From Pseudomonas berkeleyensis (GTDB taxonomy: Bacteria; Pseudomonadota; Gammaproteobacteria; Pseudomonadales; Pseudomonadaceae), in NCBI RefSeq assembly GCF_014109765.1, contig NZ_CP059139.1:4648501-4712500 (forward strand): 64,000 nucleotides of DNA, read 5' to 3'. This document shows positions 1 through 7,918 of this stretch, one piece after another (the stretch's first letter is position 1; each line of letters starts with the position of its first letter). The notes beneath the pieces are model-generated. The model made no database searches and was not told the origin of the DNA. It saw only the letters and a program-made list of their open reading frames with translations. The position numbers and the translations under genes were made by a program.

Positions 1-198
1 GCCGAGCTGGTGGAGATTTTCCAGTGGCTGAGCGAAGAGCAGTCCCGCCAGTTGCCTCCGGATCAGCTCGCCCACGCCGGGCAGGAAGTGGCCGACGTGG
101 TGCTGTATCTCGTGCAGCTGTGCAGTGAGCTGGGCATCGACATGAACCAGGCGGTGCTCGACAAACTCGCCGACAACGAACGACGTTTCCTCAAATGA
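1..198 (+). CDS. MazG-like nucleotide pyrophosphohydrolase, 3' end only
   Basis: The frame is open from base 1 and ends at TGA 196-198, so only the last 65 residues are visible. The stretch VEIFQWLSEEQ followed by EVADVVLYLVQLC matches the C-terminal helices of the all-alpha MazG/RS21-C6 family. In that family E..E and ExxD pairs bind Mg2+ and (d)NTPs are hydrolysed to NMP plus pyrophosphate; here EVAD is the second metal pair. The stop overlaps the cmoM start by 4 bp (ATGA), so the two are probably translationally coupled. The N-terminal half lies outside the window, so the exact subfamily cannot be decided. Confidence 0.75.
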   Translation, partial: AELVEIFQWLSEEQSRQLPPDQLAHAGQEVADVVLYLVQLCSELGIDMNQAVLDKLADNERRFLK

Positions 199-944
199 GC
201 GACCGCCATTTCGATGAACTGGCGACCCGTTTCGCCGAGAAGATCTATGGCGGCGCCAAAGGCGCCATCCGCCTCGCCGTGCTGCAGGCAGACCTGGCCG
301 AAGCGCTGCCGGATCGCCCGCTGCGCGTGCTCGATGTCGGTGCCGGCCTTGGCCATATGAGCCTGTGGCTGGCCCAGCGCGGCCACCACGTAACGCTGAC
401 CGAACCCGCCGCACCGATGCTAGAAGGGGCACGCCAACGCTTCGCCGAAGCAGGCCAGAGCGCCACCTTCATCCAAGCGCCCTGGCAAGAACTGCTCGGT
501 AAACTGCAGCAGCCCTTCGATCTGGTGCTCTGTCACGCGGTGCTGGAATGGCTGGCCGAGCCGGCCGCGATCCTGCCGGTACTGCACCAGCTGACAACGC
601 AGGACGGCTGGCTGTCGCTGGCCTTCTACAACAAGGACGCACTGATCTACCGCAACCTGCTCAAGGGGCACTTTCGCAAACTGCGCAAGGAACAATTCGC
701 CGGCGAGAAGCAGAGCCTGACTCCACAGCAGCCGGTCGACCCACGCGAACTAGGCACGCAACTAGACGCGTACTGGCAGGTCGAAAGCCGTAGCGGCGTG
801 CGCGTATTCCACGATTACATGCCGCATGAATTCCAGGCCAAGGCCGAACTGATCGACTTGCTGGAGATGGAGCTGGCTCACCGTCGCCATCCCAGCTTCG
901 CGGGGCTCGGCCGCTACCTGCACTGGATCTGCCGGCCACGCTGA
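195..944 (+). CDS. cmoM: tRNA 5-carboxymethoxyuridine methyltransferase CmoM
   Basis: A 249-residue class I SAM methyltransferase. It opens with [19 protein letters not shown], close to the start of E. coli CmoM (formerly SmtA). The SAM-binding motif VLDVGAGLG lies at about residues 45-53 and an acidic strand-2 end (LTEP) follows. The family methylates cmo5U34 to mcmo5U in wobble-position uridines of several tRNAs. ATG 195 overlaps the previous stop (ATGA). A downstream DUF4136 lipoprotein begins about 90 bp later and is probably a separate unit. Function is assigned from family resemblance. Confidence 0.85.
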   Translation: MSDRHFDELATRFAEKIYGGAKGAIRLAVLQADLAEALPDRPLRVLDVGAGLGHMSLWLAQRGHHVTLTEPAAPMLEGARQRFAEAGQSATFIQAPWQELLGKLQQPFDLVLCHAVLEWLAEPAAILPVLHQLTTQDGWLSLAFYNKDALIYRNLLKGHFRKLRKEQFAGEKQSLTPQQPVDPRELGTQLDAYWQVESRSGVRVFHDYMPHEFQAKAELIDLLEMELAHRRHPSFAGLGRYLHWICRPR

Positions 945-1030
945 AAGCGCTGCGGGCACGTTGGACGAAGCCTGCAGTCCGGCGTAGCCTGAGCCTATCG
1001 GGAATGTCGCGCGCGACCACGGAGACGACC

Positions 1031-1630
1031 ATGCGCACCGCCATCGCCTTACTCACTCTGCCACTGCTGGCGGCCTGTCAGAGCCAGAACCCCTACCAGG
1101 CCGAATCGCTGCCGATACCACCGGCCCCCGCCGCTGCGGCCAGCACCTTCGACCGCAGCGCCTACCCGGCAGCGCCACGTGACTATGGCCGTTATCGCAG
1201 CTGGAGCTGGGAAGGCGGACGCCCGCCCAGCGGCGCGTCCTGGGCCGGGGGTGAACAGCTGGCCGATAGCGTTAGCGCCGGCCTCGACCAGTACGGCTTG
1301 CGCCCCGCTCTCAATGGCCCCGGCGATCTGCTGGTCAGCGCCCGGATCAGCCAGGAAACCCGTCTGCGTCAGTATCAGGACAACATCGGCGGCTACTATG
1401 GCGCCGGTAGCCACTGGGATCGCCGTTACGGCGCCTGGGGTGGCGTGCCGGTGGTGCGCACCTATGAACAGAAGGTGGCCGTGGTACGCATCGACCTGAT
1501 CGACCCACGAGACCGCCAGGTGGTCTGGTCCGGCAGCGGCGAAGCTGTCGCCGGCAAGGATCAGTCAGCCCAGGCTGACGCCATACGAGTCGCCATACGC
1601 GCAGCGTTGGACGGCTACCCTCCCTATTGA
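1031..1630 (+). CDS. DUF4136 family lipoprotein (first of tandem pair)
   Basis: ATG 1031 is chosen because GGAG at 1021-1024 precedes it and it places a lipoprotein signal at the very N-terminus ([16 protein letters not shown], Cys at residue 16). An upstream in-frame ATG at 1004 would bury the signal. The mature protein has a proline/alanine-rich linker and then a domain with [12 protein letters not shown] and a late VVWSGSGEA, features of DUF4136 lipoproteins of unknown function. Residue 17 is Gln, not Asp, so outer-membrane sorting is likely by the +2 rule. It is 199 residues and is followed after 32 bp by a paralogue. Confidence 0.8.
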   Translation: MRTAIALLTLPLLAACQSQNPYQAESLPIPPAPAAAASTFDRSAYPAAPRDYGRYRSWSWEGGRPPSGASWAGGEQLADSVSAGLDQYGLRPALNGPGDLLVSARISQETRLRQYQDNIGGYYGAGSHWDRRYGAWGGVPVVRTYEQKVAVVRIDLIDPRDRQVVWSGSGEAVAGKDQSAQADAIRVAIRAALDGYPPY

Positions 1631-1662
1631 TCCCGCCGCGTTCACTGCCACTGGAGCCCATC

Positions 1663-2217
1663 ATGCGTGCCCTGCCCTACCTGTTCCTCACCTTGCTGCT
1701 GAGTGGTTGTGCCAGCGTCAGCCTGGAGCGCGACTTCGACCCCAGCCGTGATTTTGCCGCCTACCGCACCTGGAGCTGGATGGACGACAAGCTCGCCTAC
1801 CAGCCAGACGATGCACGTCTCAAGAGCGACATCACCGAAGCCCGTATCAGCCAGGCGGTCGCCGAACAACTCGACCAGCGTGGCCTGCGCCAGGCAACCG
1901 ATGGCAAGGGCGACCTGAAGGTACAGAGCGTACTGATCGTCGACGAGCGCCAGGATCAGATCACCACCCAATACGGTGGTGGCTGGGGAGGTTACTGGGG
2001 CGGCTACTGGGGTGGCCCGGCCTTCACCGAAACGCGCCGGGTGGACTACAAGGTCGCGACCCTGCAGATCGATCTCTACGACGCCAAGGATGGCAAACTG
2101 GTCTGGCGCGGCAGCGGCGAACAGATCATGCGCAGCCAGCCACCAACCCCAGCCGAACGTGAGCGGGCGATCCGCGAAACCGTCAGCCAGGTTCTCTCGC
2201 AGTATCCACCCCGCTGA
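1663..2217 (+). CDS. DUF4136 family lipoprotein (second of tandem pair)
   Basis: 184 residues from ATG 1663; CTGGAG at 1651-1656 is the likely ribosome binding site. A TTG at 1627 in the same frame would add 12 residues before the signal and is less likely. The lipobox is LLLSGCAS. The body shares with the preceding protein the YRTWSWMDD motif, a QYGGGWGG glycine/tryptophan loop and a closing VWRGSGEQ, so the pair looks like a tandem duplication that has diverged. Function is unknown; the family is found in envelopes of Gram-negative bacteria. Confidence 0.8.
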   Translation: MRALPYLFLTLLLSGCASVSLERDFDPSRDFAAYRTWSWMDDKLAYQPDDARLKSDITEARISQAVAEQLDQRGLRQATDGKGDLKVQSVLIVDERQDQITTQYGGGWGGYWGGYWGGPAFTETRRVDYKVATLQIDLYDAKDGKLVWRGSGEQIMRSQPPTPAERERAIRETVSQVLSQYPPR

Positions 2218-2233
2218 TCAAGGATCGCACCGT

Positions 2234-2716
2234 TTGAACTCCCCACTGCAACACCGCCCGGCCACCGCCGCCGACCTCGGCGACGTGGTCGGTTTCCCGC
2301 AGAACGTCGATGAACTGTTCTTCTGCTACCCCAAGGCCATCTGGCCCCTGAACGTTGGCCAGCTTGCCGCTGCCATGGCTGAACGCCGCGAAAGCACCGT
2401 GGTGGAGAGCGCCGGCAAGGTCGCCGGTTTCGCCAACTTCTACCAGTGGCAGCACGGCGAGTTCTGCGCCCTGGGTAACCTGATGGTGGCGCCCTGGGCA
2501 CGTAGCCAGGGCGTGGCTCAGTTTCTGGTCGAAACCATGGAAACGATCGCACGCGATCGCTACAAGGCCCCGCTGATGAAGGTCTCCTGCTTCAATGCCA
2601 ACGCTGGCGGCCTGCTGCTCTACACGCGCATGGGCTACCGCACCGTCGGTATCGTCGAACGCCGCGCCCCGGATGGCAGCCGCGTAGCCCTGGTGCAGTT
2701 GGAAAAGCCCCTGTAA
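2234..2716 (+). CDS. GNAT family N-acetyltransferase
   Basis: The frame is open from 1976, but its early part only shadows the lipoprotein gene. The sensible start is TTG 2234, preceded by AAGGA at 2219-2223. This gives 160 residues. The acetyl-CoA binding segment is visible as LGNLMVAPWARSQGVAQFL (motif A, R/QxxGxG/A type), and a C-terminal YTRMGYRTVG matches GNAT motif B. The substrate is unknown. It ends 6 bp from the stop of the convergent LysR gene. Confidence 0.75.
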   Translation: MNSPLQHRPATAADLGDVVGFPQNVDELFFCYPKAIWPLNVGQLAAAMAERRESTVVESAGKVAGFANFYQWQHGEFCALGNLMVAPWARSQGVAQFLVETMETIARDRYKAPLMKVSCFNANAGGLLLYTRMGYRTVGIVERRAPDGSRVALVQLEKPL

Positions 2717-2722
2717 CCGCGC

Positions 2723-3664
2723 TCAGTCCTCAATGAGCAAGGGCGGCGCCGGCTCCGGTTCTTCCATGTTTTCCAGAAAATGCAGGCGAAACAGCGTCTG
2801 CCGGGCAATGGATACCAGCGCATCGAGCTGCATGTCCGGCGTTTCCGTCATGTAGGACACACAGAAACGCGCCGGCGCAATCGGTGGCTCGCACGGCAAC
2901 GTGCGCAGCAGGTTGAGCGCCAGCATCTCGCGGATCAGCGGCACCGGCAGGATACCAATGGCGTGGCCGGCGGAGACCAGCTTGGCCATCAGCCCCAGGG
3001 AGTTGCTGGTGTGGAAGGCTTCCGAGCTGGCGTTACCGCTCTTCAACCAGCTCTCGACCACCGAGTACAAAGTCGATGGTGCCGAGTGAGTGACAATCGG
3101 ATGGCCACTGGCGTGCTCGGGTAAAAACGGGTTGGCAGTGATGTCGAACTGCGGCGAAGCAACCCACTGGAAGGTCATCCAACCGATGAAGATATCAGTG
3201 ACGTCCTCACGGGTCGCCGGGTTGGTCAGCAGCGCCAGATCCAGCTCGTGATCGTTGAGCTTGCGGTTGAGCACCGCGCCGACATCGATGGTGATTTCCA
3301 GGGTGATCTCCGGGAAATGCGCCTTGATCTCGGCGATGACAGCGGTCAAACCGACCATCGCCGAACACTCGTCGGCGCCCAGGCGCAGGCGTCGGTGCTG
3401 TTTCTGCTTGGCGGCGAACTGTTCCAGCTTGGTGCTGTTGTTCAGCACCAGCTCAGCGTGGCGCAGGGCGATATGACCATCAGGGGTGAGGGTCATGCGC
3501 TGCTTGCTGCGGTCGAACAACTTGACGTCGAGCAGCGACTCCATTTCACGGATGCGTGAAGAGATGGCCGGCTGGGTCAGATGCAGGTGGCGCGAGGCAG
3601 CATGAACCCCTCCTAGCCGTGCCGTCCAGTAGAAGGCTTCGATCTGCATCAGGGTAATACGCAT
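2723..3664 (-). CDS. LysR-type transcriptional regulator of the TRAP/aldolase island
   Basis: 313 residues. The winged HTH is at residues 5-60 (MQIEAFYWTARLGGVHAASR then LTQPAISSRIREME) and is followed by a periplasmic-binding-like effector domain (RLRLGADE onwards). It is transcribed divergently from the RraA-like gene, the classical LysR arrangement. Two bases upstream of its ATG lies an ATAAAAA half-site and 30 bp further a TTTTTAT-N7-ATAAAAA dyad with T-N11-A geometry. I infer that it binds there, represses itself and controls both TRAP operons. No Shine-Dalgarno sequence is visible before the ATG because the half-site occupies that position. The effector is unknown. Confidence 0.88.
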   Translation of the reverse strand: MRITLMQIEAFYWTARLGGVHAASRHLHLTQPAISSRIREMESLLDVKLFDRSKQRMTLTPDGHIALRHAELVLNNSTKLEQFAAKQKQHRRLRLGADECSAMVGLTAVIAEIKAHFPEITLEITIDVGAVLNRKLNDHELDLALLTNPATREDVTDIFIGWMTFQWVASPQFDITANPFLPEHASGHPIVTHSAPSTLYSVVESWLKSGNASSEAFHTSNSLGLMAKLVSAGHAIGILPVPLIREMLALNLLRTLPCEPPIAPARFCVSYMTETPDMQLDALVSIARQTLFRLHFLENMEEPEPAPPLLIED

Positions 3665-3665
3665 G

Positions 3666-3717
3666 ATAAAAATCGCCCTCTGTTCGGGTCGCCCGTTTTT
3701 ATTATCGCCATAAAAAC
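3666..3717. promoter_or_regulatory. Candidate LysR operator, copy 1 (three half-sites)
   Basis: The site has ATAAAA at 3666-3671, then 25 nt, TTTTAT at 3697-3702, then 7 nt, and ATAAAAAC at 3710-3717. The last two form a dyad centred on 3706 (TTTTTAT-N7-ATAAAAA), and a T-N11-A pair (3700/3712) sits symmetrically in it, as in LysR-family sites. It lies between the divergent lysR and rraA-like genes. The same three elements with the same spacing recur at 7812-7863. Binding by the neighbouring LysR protein is inferred. Confidence 0.6.
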
Positions 3718-3770
3718 AGGCTTGTTAGCATCCGGCTCAACCTCTCGGATGAAGCGGACAAGAACAACGC

Positions 3771-4439
3771 ATGTACATCATCGAAGCCTTGCCAGAACCG
3801 ATCGAGCAGAACGCGCTGGACGTGCTTGCCGGTGCCGAACCGGCCACCATCGGCCACTTCATCACCACCGGCATATTGAACCCGCGCATCCGCGCGCACT
3901 TCAAGAATCTGCGCTGCGTCGGCACAGCCGTGACGGTGAAGATGCCCGGCGCGGACGGCGGCATCTTACATTACGCGATGGGCTGCGCCAGACCTGGCGA
4001 CTTCCTGATCGTCGACCGCTGCGGCGAGAGCGTGACCGCCGCCATGGGTGGCGCGATGGCCTACGCGGCCAAGCAGGCCGGCATCGCCGGCATCGTCATC
4101 GATGGCTACGTCACCGACCTAGGTGAGCTGCGCGATCACGGCGTACCGATCTGGTCGTGGGGCGCCAGCGCTATCACCACGCGGGTGAAAGGCGAGGAAG
4201 GCGAGTTCTGCACCCCGGTGCAATGTGGCGGCGTCGTGGTGCATCCAGGCGATGCGGTGATCGCCGACGAGAACGGCATCGTCATCCTGCCCAAGGCGCT
4301 GGCCCTGCCGCTGGCGCAGCGCGCCATCGAGTTTCAGAACAACGAAAAACACACCCTGGCGCGACTCGCCAATGGCGAGAAATTCCCCGATATCGTAGGC
4401 TCGCGCGCCGTCATCGATGCCGCCATCCAGCCGCGCTGA
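3771..4439 (+). CDS. RraA-like / HMG-aldolase family protein
   Basis: 222 residues of the PF03737 fold, which includes RNase E inhibitor RraA and the divalent-metal 4-hydroxy-4-methyl-2-oxoglutarate (HMG) aldolases. The glycine pair GG is at residues 93-94 and the DGxVxD segment at 111-116. In characterised aldolases and in RraA this reads DG/YG-x-V-R-D, with Arg binding the pyruvate carboxylate and Asp binding the metal-linked water. Here Arg is Thr115 while Asp116 is kept. It could be an aldolase with altered substrate binding, or a non-aldolase family member. It is first in the operon with TRAP system 1 and divergent from lysR. Distinct from true RraA by context. Confidence 0.75.
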   Translation: MYIIEALPEPIEQNALDVLAGAEPATIGHFITTGILNPRIRAHFKNLRCVGTAVTVKMPGADGGILHYAMGCARPGDFLIVDRCGESVTAAMGGAMAYAAKQAGIAGIVIDGYVTDLGELRDHGVPIWSWGASAITTRVKGEEGEFCTPVQCGGVVVHPGDAVIADENGIVILPKALALPLAQRAIEFQNNEKHTLARLANGEKFPDIVGSRAVIDAAIQPR

Positions 4440-4570
4440 CGCACCCGTAACACGAATACCGCGCCACTGGCGCCGCAACACCTGTCAGGCCAGACAACAC
4501 AAAAACAATACTGGCCAAGGACATCGTCAGGTTTCTGCCTCGTAGCTCCAAAAATAACAAAAGGACTACC

Positions 4571-5632
4571 ATGAAACTGCAGTTGCTCCACGGAGTGGTT
4601 CTCGCCGTGCTTGGCTGTGCGTTCGCCGCCAGCAGCCCGGCCGAGGAATACCCAACGCTCCAGCTCAATGTCATCGGTGGCGGTAGCCACAACTACAGCT
4701 TCCGCACGGTCGAGCGACCTTTCTGGAGCCAGACACTGCCAGCCAGTTCCGGCGGCAGAATCACTGCCCGCCTGCGTGGTCTCTCGGAAACCGGCCTCAA
4801 GGGCCCGGAGATGGTGCGCCTGTTGCGCTCCGGCGCGGTTGAAGTCGGCATGGGCGTGTTCGCCTTCGTCGCCGGTGACGACCCCGCCTTCGAGGGCATC
4901 GACCTGCCCGGCATGGCCGCCGACATCGACACCGCCCGCAGCATCGCCAATGCCTACAAACCGGTGCTGCAGCAGCGCATGGCGGAGCGCCATGGCGTCA
5001 AGCTGCTGGCCACCGTGCCCTATACCGCCCAGGTGTTCTTCTGCCGTGATGCCGTCGAGTCGCTCGACGACCTGCGCGGCCGCAAGGTGCGCGTACGCGG
5101 GCGCAACATGGCCGACCTGGTCAACGCACTGGGCGCCTCGCCGATCACCCTGCCCTTCGCCGAAGTGGTCACTGCCATGCAGACCGGCGTCATCGACTGC
5201 GCGGTGACCGGCATCGGCTCGGGCAACGCCGCCAAGTGGTACGAGGTGGCCAATCACCTCTACAACCTGCCGGTGGACTGGTCGCTTGGTTTCTACGGCA
5301 TTGGTCTCAAGCGCTGGGCGCAATTGCCAGCGGCGACCCAGCAGTTGCTGCTGGAGCAGGCGCAAGTGCTGGAGGACGCCCTGTGGCAGGAAACCGCGCG
5401 CGAGAACCACTACGCCCTGGCCTGCAACACGGGTGTCGGCGACTGCCAAATCCATCGTCCCGCGCAGATGCAGGCCAATGCGCCGAGCGTCGAGGAACGG
5501 CAGCGCCTGCACGAGACCGTGATGAAGATCGCCGAAACCTGGGGTAAACGCTGCGGCACGGATTGCGTGGAGCGTTGGAACGCCACGGTCGGCAAGACCA
5601 TCGGCACCCATCTGAGCACCAACGGCAGCTAA
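4571..5632 (+). CDS. TRAP transporter substrate-binding protein, DctP family (system 1)
   Basis: 353 residues with an N-terminal signal peptide (hydrophobic stretch LLHGVVLAVLGCAFAAS, cleavage expected near residue 24). The TRAP signature DDLRGRKVRVRG lies at about 166-177; Arg174 or Arg176 is the expected carboxylate clamp, followed by the LPFAEVVTAMQTGVID motif (about 194-209). The mature protein should bind an organic acid in the periplasm and deliver it to the DctQM-type permease encoded next. Beyond the Cys158/Cys210 pair, four cysteines cluster in the C-terminal 75 residues (ACNTGVGDC and RCGTDC), suggesting disulfides. Ligand unknown. The dctQ-like gene follows after 14 bp. Confidence 0.88.
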   Translation: MKLQLLHGVVLAVLGCAFAASSPAEEYPTLQLNVIGGGSHNYSFRTVERPFWSQTLPASSGGRITARLRGLSETGLKGPEMVRLLRSGAVEVGMGVFAFVAGDDPAFEGIDLPGMAADIDTARSIANAYKPVLQQRMAERHGVKLLATVPYTAQVFFCRDAVESLDDLRGRKVRVRGRNMADLVNALGASPITLPFAEVVTAMQTGVIDCAVTGIGSGNAAKWYEVANHLYNLPVDWSLGFYGIGLKRWAQLPAATQQLLLEQAQVLEDALWQETARENHYALACNTGVGDCQIHRPAQMQANAPSVEERQRLHETVMKIAETWGKRCGTDCVERWNATVGKTIGTHLSTNGS

Positions 5633-5646
5633 GCGGGAGAAAGCCC

Positions 5647-6240
5647 ATGCACAGGCAACTAACGCCCATTCACCTGATCGCTCGAGCCAGCGCATGGGTA
5701 GGCGGCATCACCCTGCTGGCCTGCGCCTTGTTGATCAGCCTCGACCTGATCCTGCGCAAGCTGTTCGGCATTTCCATGGGCGGCGCCGACGAGATCGCCG
5801 GTTACGTGCTGGCCATCGTCAGCAGTTGGGCATTCCCCATCGCCCTGCTCAAGCGCTCGCACATTCGCGTCGACATCCTCTACTCGCGCCTGCCGCTGAA
5901 ACCCAGGGTCGGCCTCGATCTGCTGGCCCTGCTCGGCATGGCGGTGTTCGTCGGCGCGCTACTGTGGCACAGCAGTCAGGTGCTGCTGGATTCGATTCAT
6001 TACCGCTCCGTATCCACCACGCCGCTGCAGGTACCGCTGTGGATACCACAGTCGCTATGGTTCGCCGGCTACCTGTTCTTCGCCGTGACCATTGTGATGC
6101 TGGGCTGGAGCAGCCTGGTGCAAATACGCCAGCAACGCCTGACAGCGGTCAGTGCACTGATCGGCATCCACTCGGTAGAGGAGGAAATCCGCGAGGAAGT
6201 CCCTACCAGCCGTTTCGACACTGACAAAGGGGCGCGCTAG
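5647..6240 (+). CDS. TRAP transporter small permease, DctQ type (system 1)
   Basis: 197 residues from ATG 5647, with GGGAGA immediately upstream; the longer open frame from 5563 only overlaps the dctP-like gene. Four hydrophobic segments are visible (around ITLLACALLISLDLILRK, AGYVLAIVSSWAFPIALL, LLALLGMAVFVGALL and WFAGYLFFAVTIVML), as expected for DctQ. The positively charged loop HIRVDILYSRLP after the second segment is typical. The small subunit pairs with DctM to form the Na+-driven permease. The stop TAG abuts the dctM-like ATG directly. Confidence 0.85.
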   Translation: MHRQLTPIHLIARASAWVGGITLLACALLISLDLILRKLFGISMGGADEIAGYVLAIVSSWAFPIALLKRSHIRVDILYSRLPLKPRVGLDLLALLGMAVFVGALLWHSSQVLLDSIHYRSVSTTPLQVPLWIPQSLWFAGYLFFAVTIVMLGWSSLVQIRQQRLTAVSALIGIHSVEEEIREEVPTSRFDTDKGAR

Positions 6241-7521
6241 ATGCTGCTCTTCACCCTACTCGTGCTCCTCGGCCTGCTCGCCTTCAGCGTGGCGGCAGCA
6301 GTCAGCGTCGGCCTGCTCGGCATGTCGCTGGCCGAGTTCTACTCGACCTTGCCGCTGACCAGTGCGCTCGGCGAAATCGCCTGGAGCACCAGCGCCGAGT
6401 TCCTCCTGGTGGCCATTCCGCTGTACATCCTGATGGGCGAGCTGCTGGTCTGCTCCGGCGTGGCCGGGCGCATGTATGGTGCGGCGGACAAGTGGCTATC
6501 GTGGCTGCCGGGCGGCCTGATGAATTCCAATATAGGTGCTTCGGCGCTGTTCTCCGCCACCAGCGGCTCCAGCGTTGCCACCGCCGCGACCATCTCCACC
6601 CTGGCGCTGCCGGAACAGGAGCGCAAGGGCTACCCGGCGCCGCTGTTCCTCGGTTCCATCGCCGCCGGCGGCACCCTGGGTATCCTGATTCCGCCGTCGA
6701 TCAACATGATTCTGTTCGCCCTGATCGCCAACCTGTCGGTGCCCAAGCTGTACCTGGCGGCGACCATTCCCGGCATCCTGCTGTGCTTCATGTTCGTGGC
6801 GATGATCGTGCTGGCCTGCCTGATACGCCCCGAACTGGGGGGCCATCGTCAGCACGCCAGCTGGGCCGAGCGCCTGGCCAGCGTGCCCGACCTGCTGCCG
6901 CCGCTGGCGATCTTCGTGCTGGTGGTCGGCGCCATCTACAGCGGCTTTGCCACTGCCAGTGAATCGGCCGCCCTCGGCGTGCTCGCCGCCTTCGGTCTGG
7001 GCCTGTGGCGCCGTGCCTTCACCTGGCAGACGCTGGGTCAGGCGTTCGAATCGACCATGCGCACCAGCGGCATGATCATCTTCATCACCCTGGCGGCGTT
7101 CTTCCTCAACTTCGTGCTGTCGTCCATCGGGTTGACCTCGTCGCTGGTCGCCTTCGTCACCGACCTGCAGTTGTCACCGATGGCCACGCTGCTGGCGATC
7201 ATCCTGTTCTACATCGTGCTCGGCTGTTTCATGGACACCCTGGCGATGCTGATCACCACCGCACCGCTGGTGGTGCCGGTGATCGTTGCGCTGGGCTTCG
7301 ATCCGTTGTGGTTCGGGGTGATTCTGATCGTGCTCTGCGAGATGGGGCAGATAACGCCGCCATTCGGCATGAACCTGTTCGTGGTGCACAGTATCCGTGG
7401 TAAAGGCAACTTCATGGATGTGGTGTACGGCGCACTGCCATTTTGCTTCGTGCTCTTGCTGCTTATCGCCCTACTTATATTCTTCCCGCAACTGGCACTG
7501 TGGCTACCACAGTTCGCCTGA
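6241..7521 (+). CDS. TRAP transporter large permease, DctM type (system 1)
   Basis: 426 residues with about a dozen hydrophobic segments. DctM-family hallmarks are seen: IPLYILMGELL near the N-terminus, the SGSSVATAATIS helical-hairpin segment, LGILIPPSINMI in the first half and GQITPPFGMNLFVV in the second half, the paired proline motifs of this permease family. It starts at the base after the dctQ-like stop and completes TRAP system 1. A 436-nt stretch without a long ORF follows, so transcription probably ends soon after, although no classical T-tailed hairpin is evident at the stop. Confidence 0.88.
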   Translation: MLLFTLLVLLGLLAFSVAAAVSVGLLGMSLAEFYSTLPLTSALGEIAWSTSAEFLLVAIPLYILMGELLVCSGVAGRMYGAADKWLSWLPGGLMNSNIGASALFSATSGSSVATAATISTLALPEQERKGYPAPLFLGSIAAGGTLGILIPPSINMILFALIANLSVPKLYLAATIPGILLCFMFVAMIVLACLIRPELGGHRQHASWAERLASVPDLLPPLAIFVLVVGAIYSGFATASESAALGVLAAFGLGLWRRAFTWQTLGQAFESTMRTSGMIIFITLAAFFLNFVLSSIGLTSSLVAFVTDLQLSPMATLLAIILFYIVLGCFMDTLAMLITTAPLVVPVIVALGFDPLWFGVILIVLCEMGQITPPFGMNLFVVHSIRGKGNFMDVVYGALPFCFVLLLLIALLIFFPQLALWLPQFA

Positions 7522-7689
7522 GACAAAGAAACTCATAAATAACAGCATCAAACAAAGCAACTATCACAAACGAAGCAACACGACAAAACGGAAATACGCA
7601 AACAACCGAAAGTTCCCCAACCAGAACCCGCCATGCAAAAGGACTTTTGCCCCCACATCACTCAGTCAATATCCTGGTTGATGCCCAAA

Positions 7690-7716
7690 CACTGCCGCGC
7701 TCCCGGCGTGGCAGTG
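7690..7716 (+). promoter_or_regulatory. Stable 11-bp hairpin upstream of TRAP operon 2
   Basis: Arms CACTGCCGCGC (7690-7700) and GGCGTGGCAGTG (to 7716) pair over 11 bp with one G-T wobble around a 5-nt loop. There is no T-run after either arm, so it is not a standard intrinsic terminator. It could protect the 3' end of the dctM message of system 1 or act in the control region of system 2. Confidence 0.5.
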
Positions 7717-7811
7717 CGCTCCTGCACGCGCCTGCCTGAATCTCTCTCAAAGTCCTGCCTACCGCTAAATCAGCACGCCTGAAAGCCAGGTAATCGCTTG
7801 GCGCGCTCACA

Positions 7812-7863
7812 ATAAAAGTGCATATCCGCCACCCCCTCCTGCTTTTATCAGCCTAATAAAAAC
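7812..7863. promoter_or_regulatory. Candidate LysR operator, copy 2 (three half-sites)
   Basis: ATAAAA at 7812-7817, 25 nt, TTTTAT at 7843-7848, 7 nt, ATAAAAAC at 7856-7863. Order, sequence and all distances equal those at 3666-3717, whereas the DNA between the half-sites differs. The dyad centre is 7852 with T7846-N11-A7858. It lies 95 bp before the small ORF and 214 bp before dctQ of system 2, on the same strand. This is the best evidence that the two operons share a regulator. Confidence 0.6.
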
Positions 7864-7918
7864 ATTGAATCCGACTCTGCGTGACAGCATCGCGCATTCA
7901 GAAAAAAATCGTCACACC

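Noticed and set aside
4334..5695. Long minus-strand ORF opposite the TRAP binding protein
   Set aside because: Composition is typical of a reverse-complement shadow, it ends inside the RraA-like gene, and the plus strand encodes a clear DctP protein.
7397..7681. 94-codon ORF crossing the dctM1 stop
   Set aside because: Starts inside dctM in another frame, codon use is unlike the region (many Asn/Lys/Ser codons in A-rich DNA), and there is no ribosome binding site.
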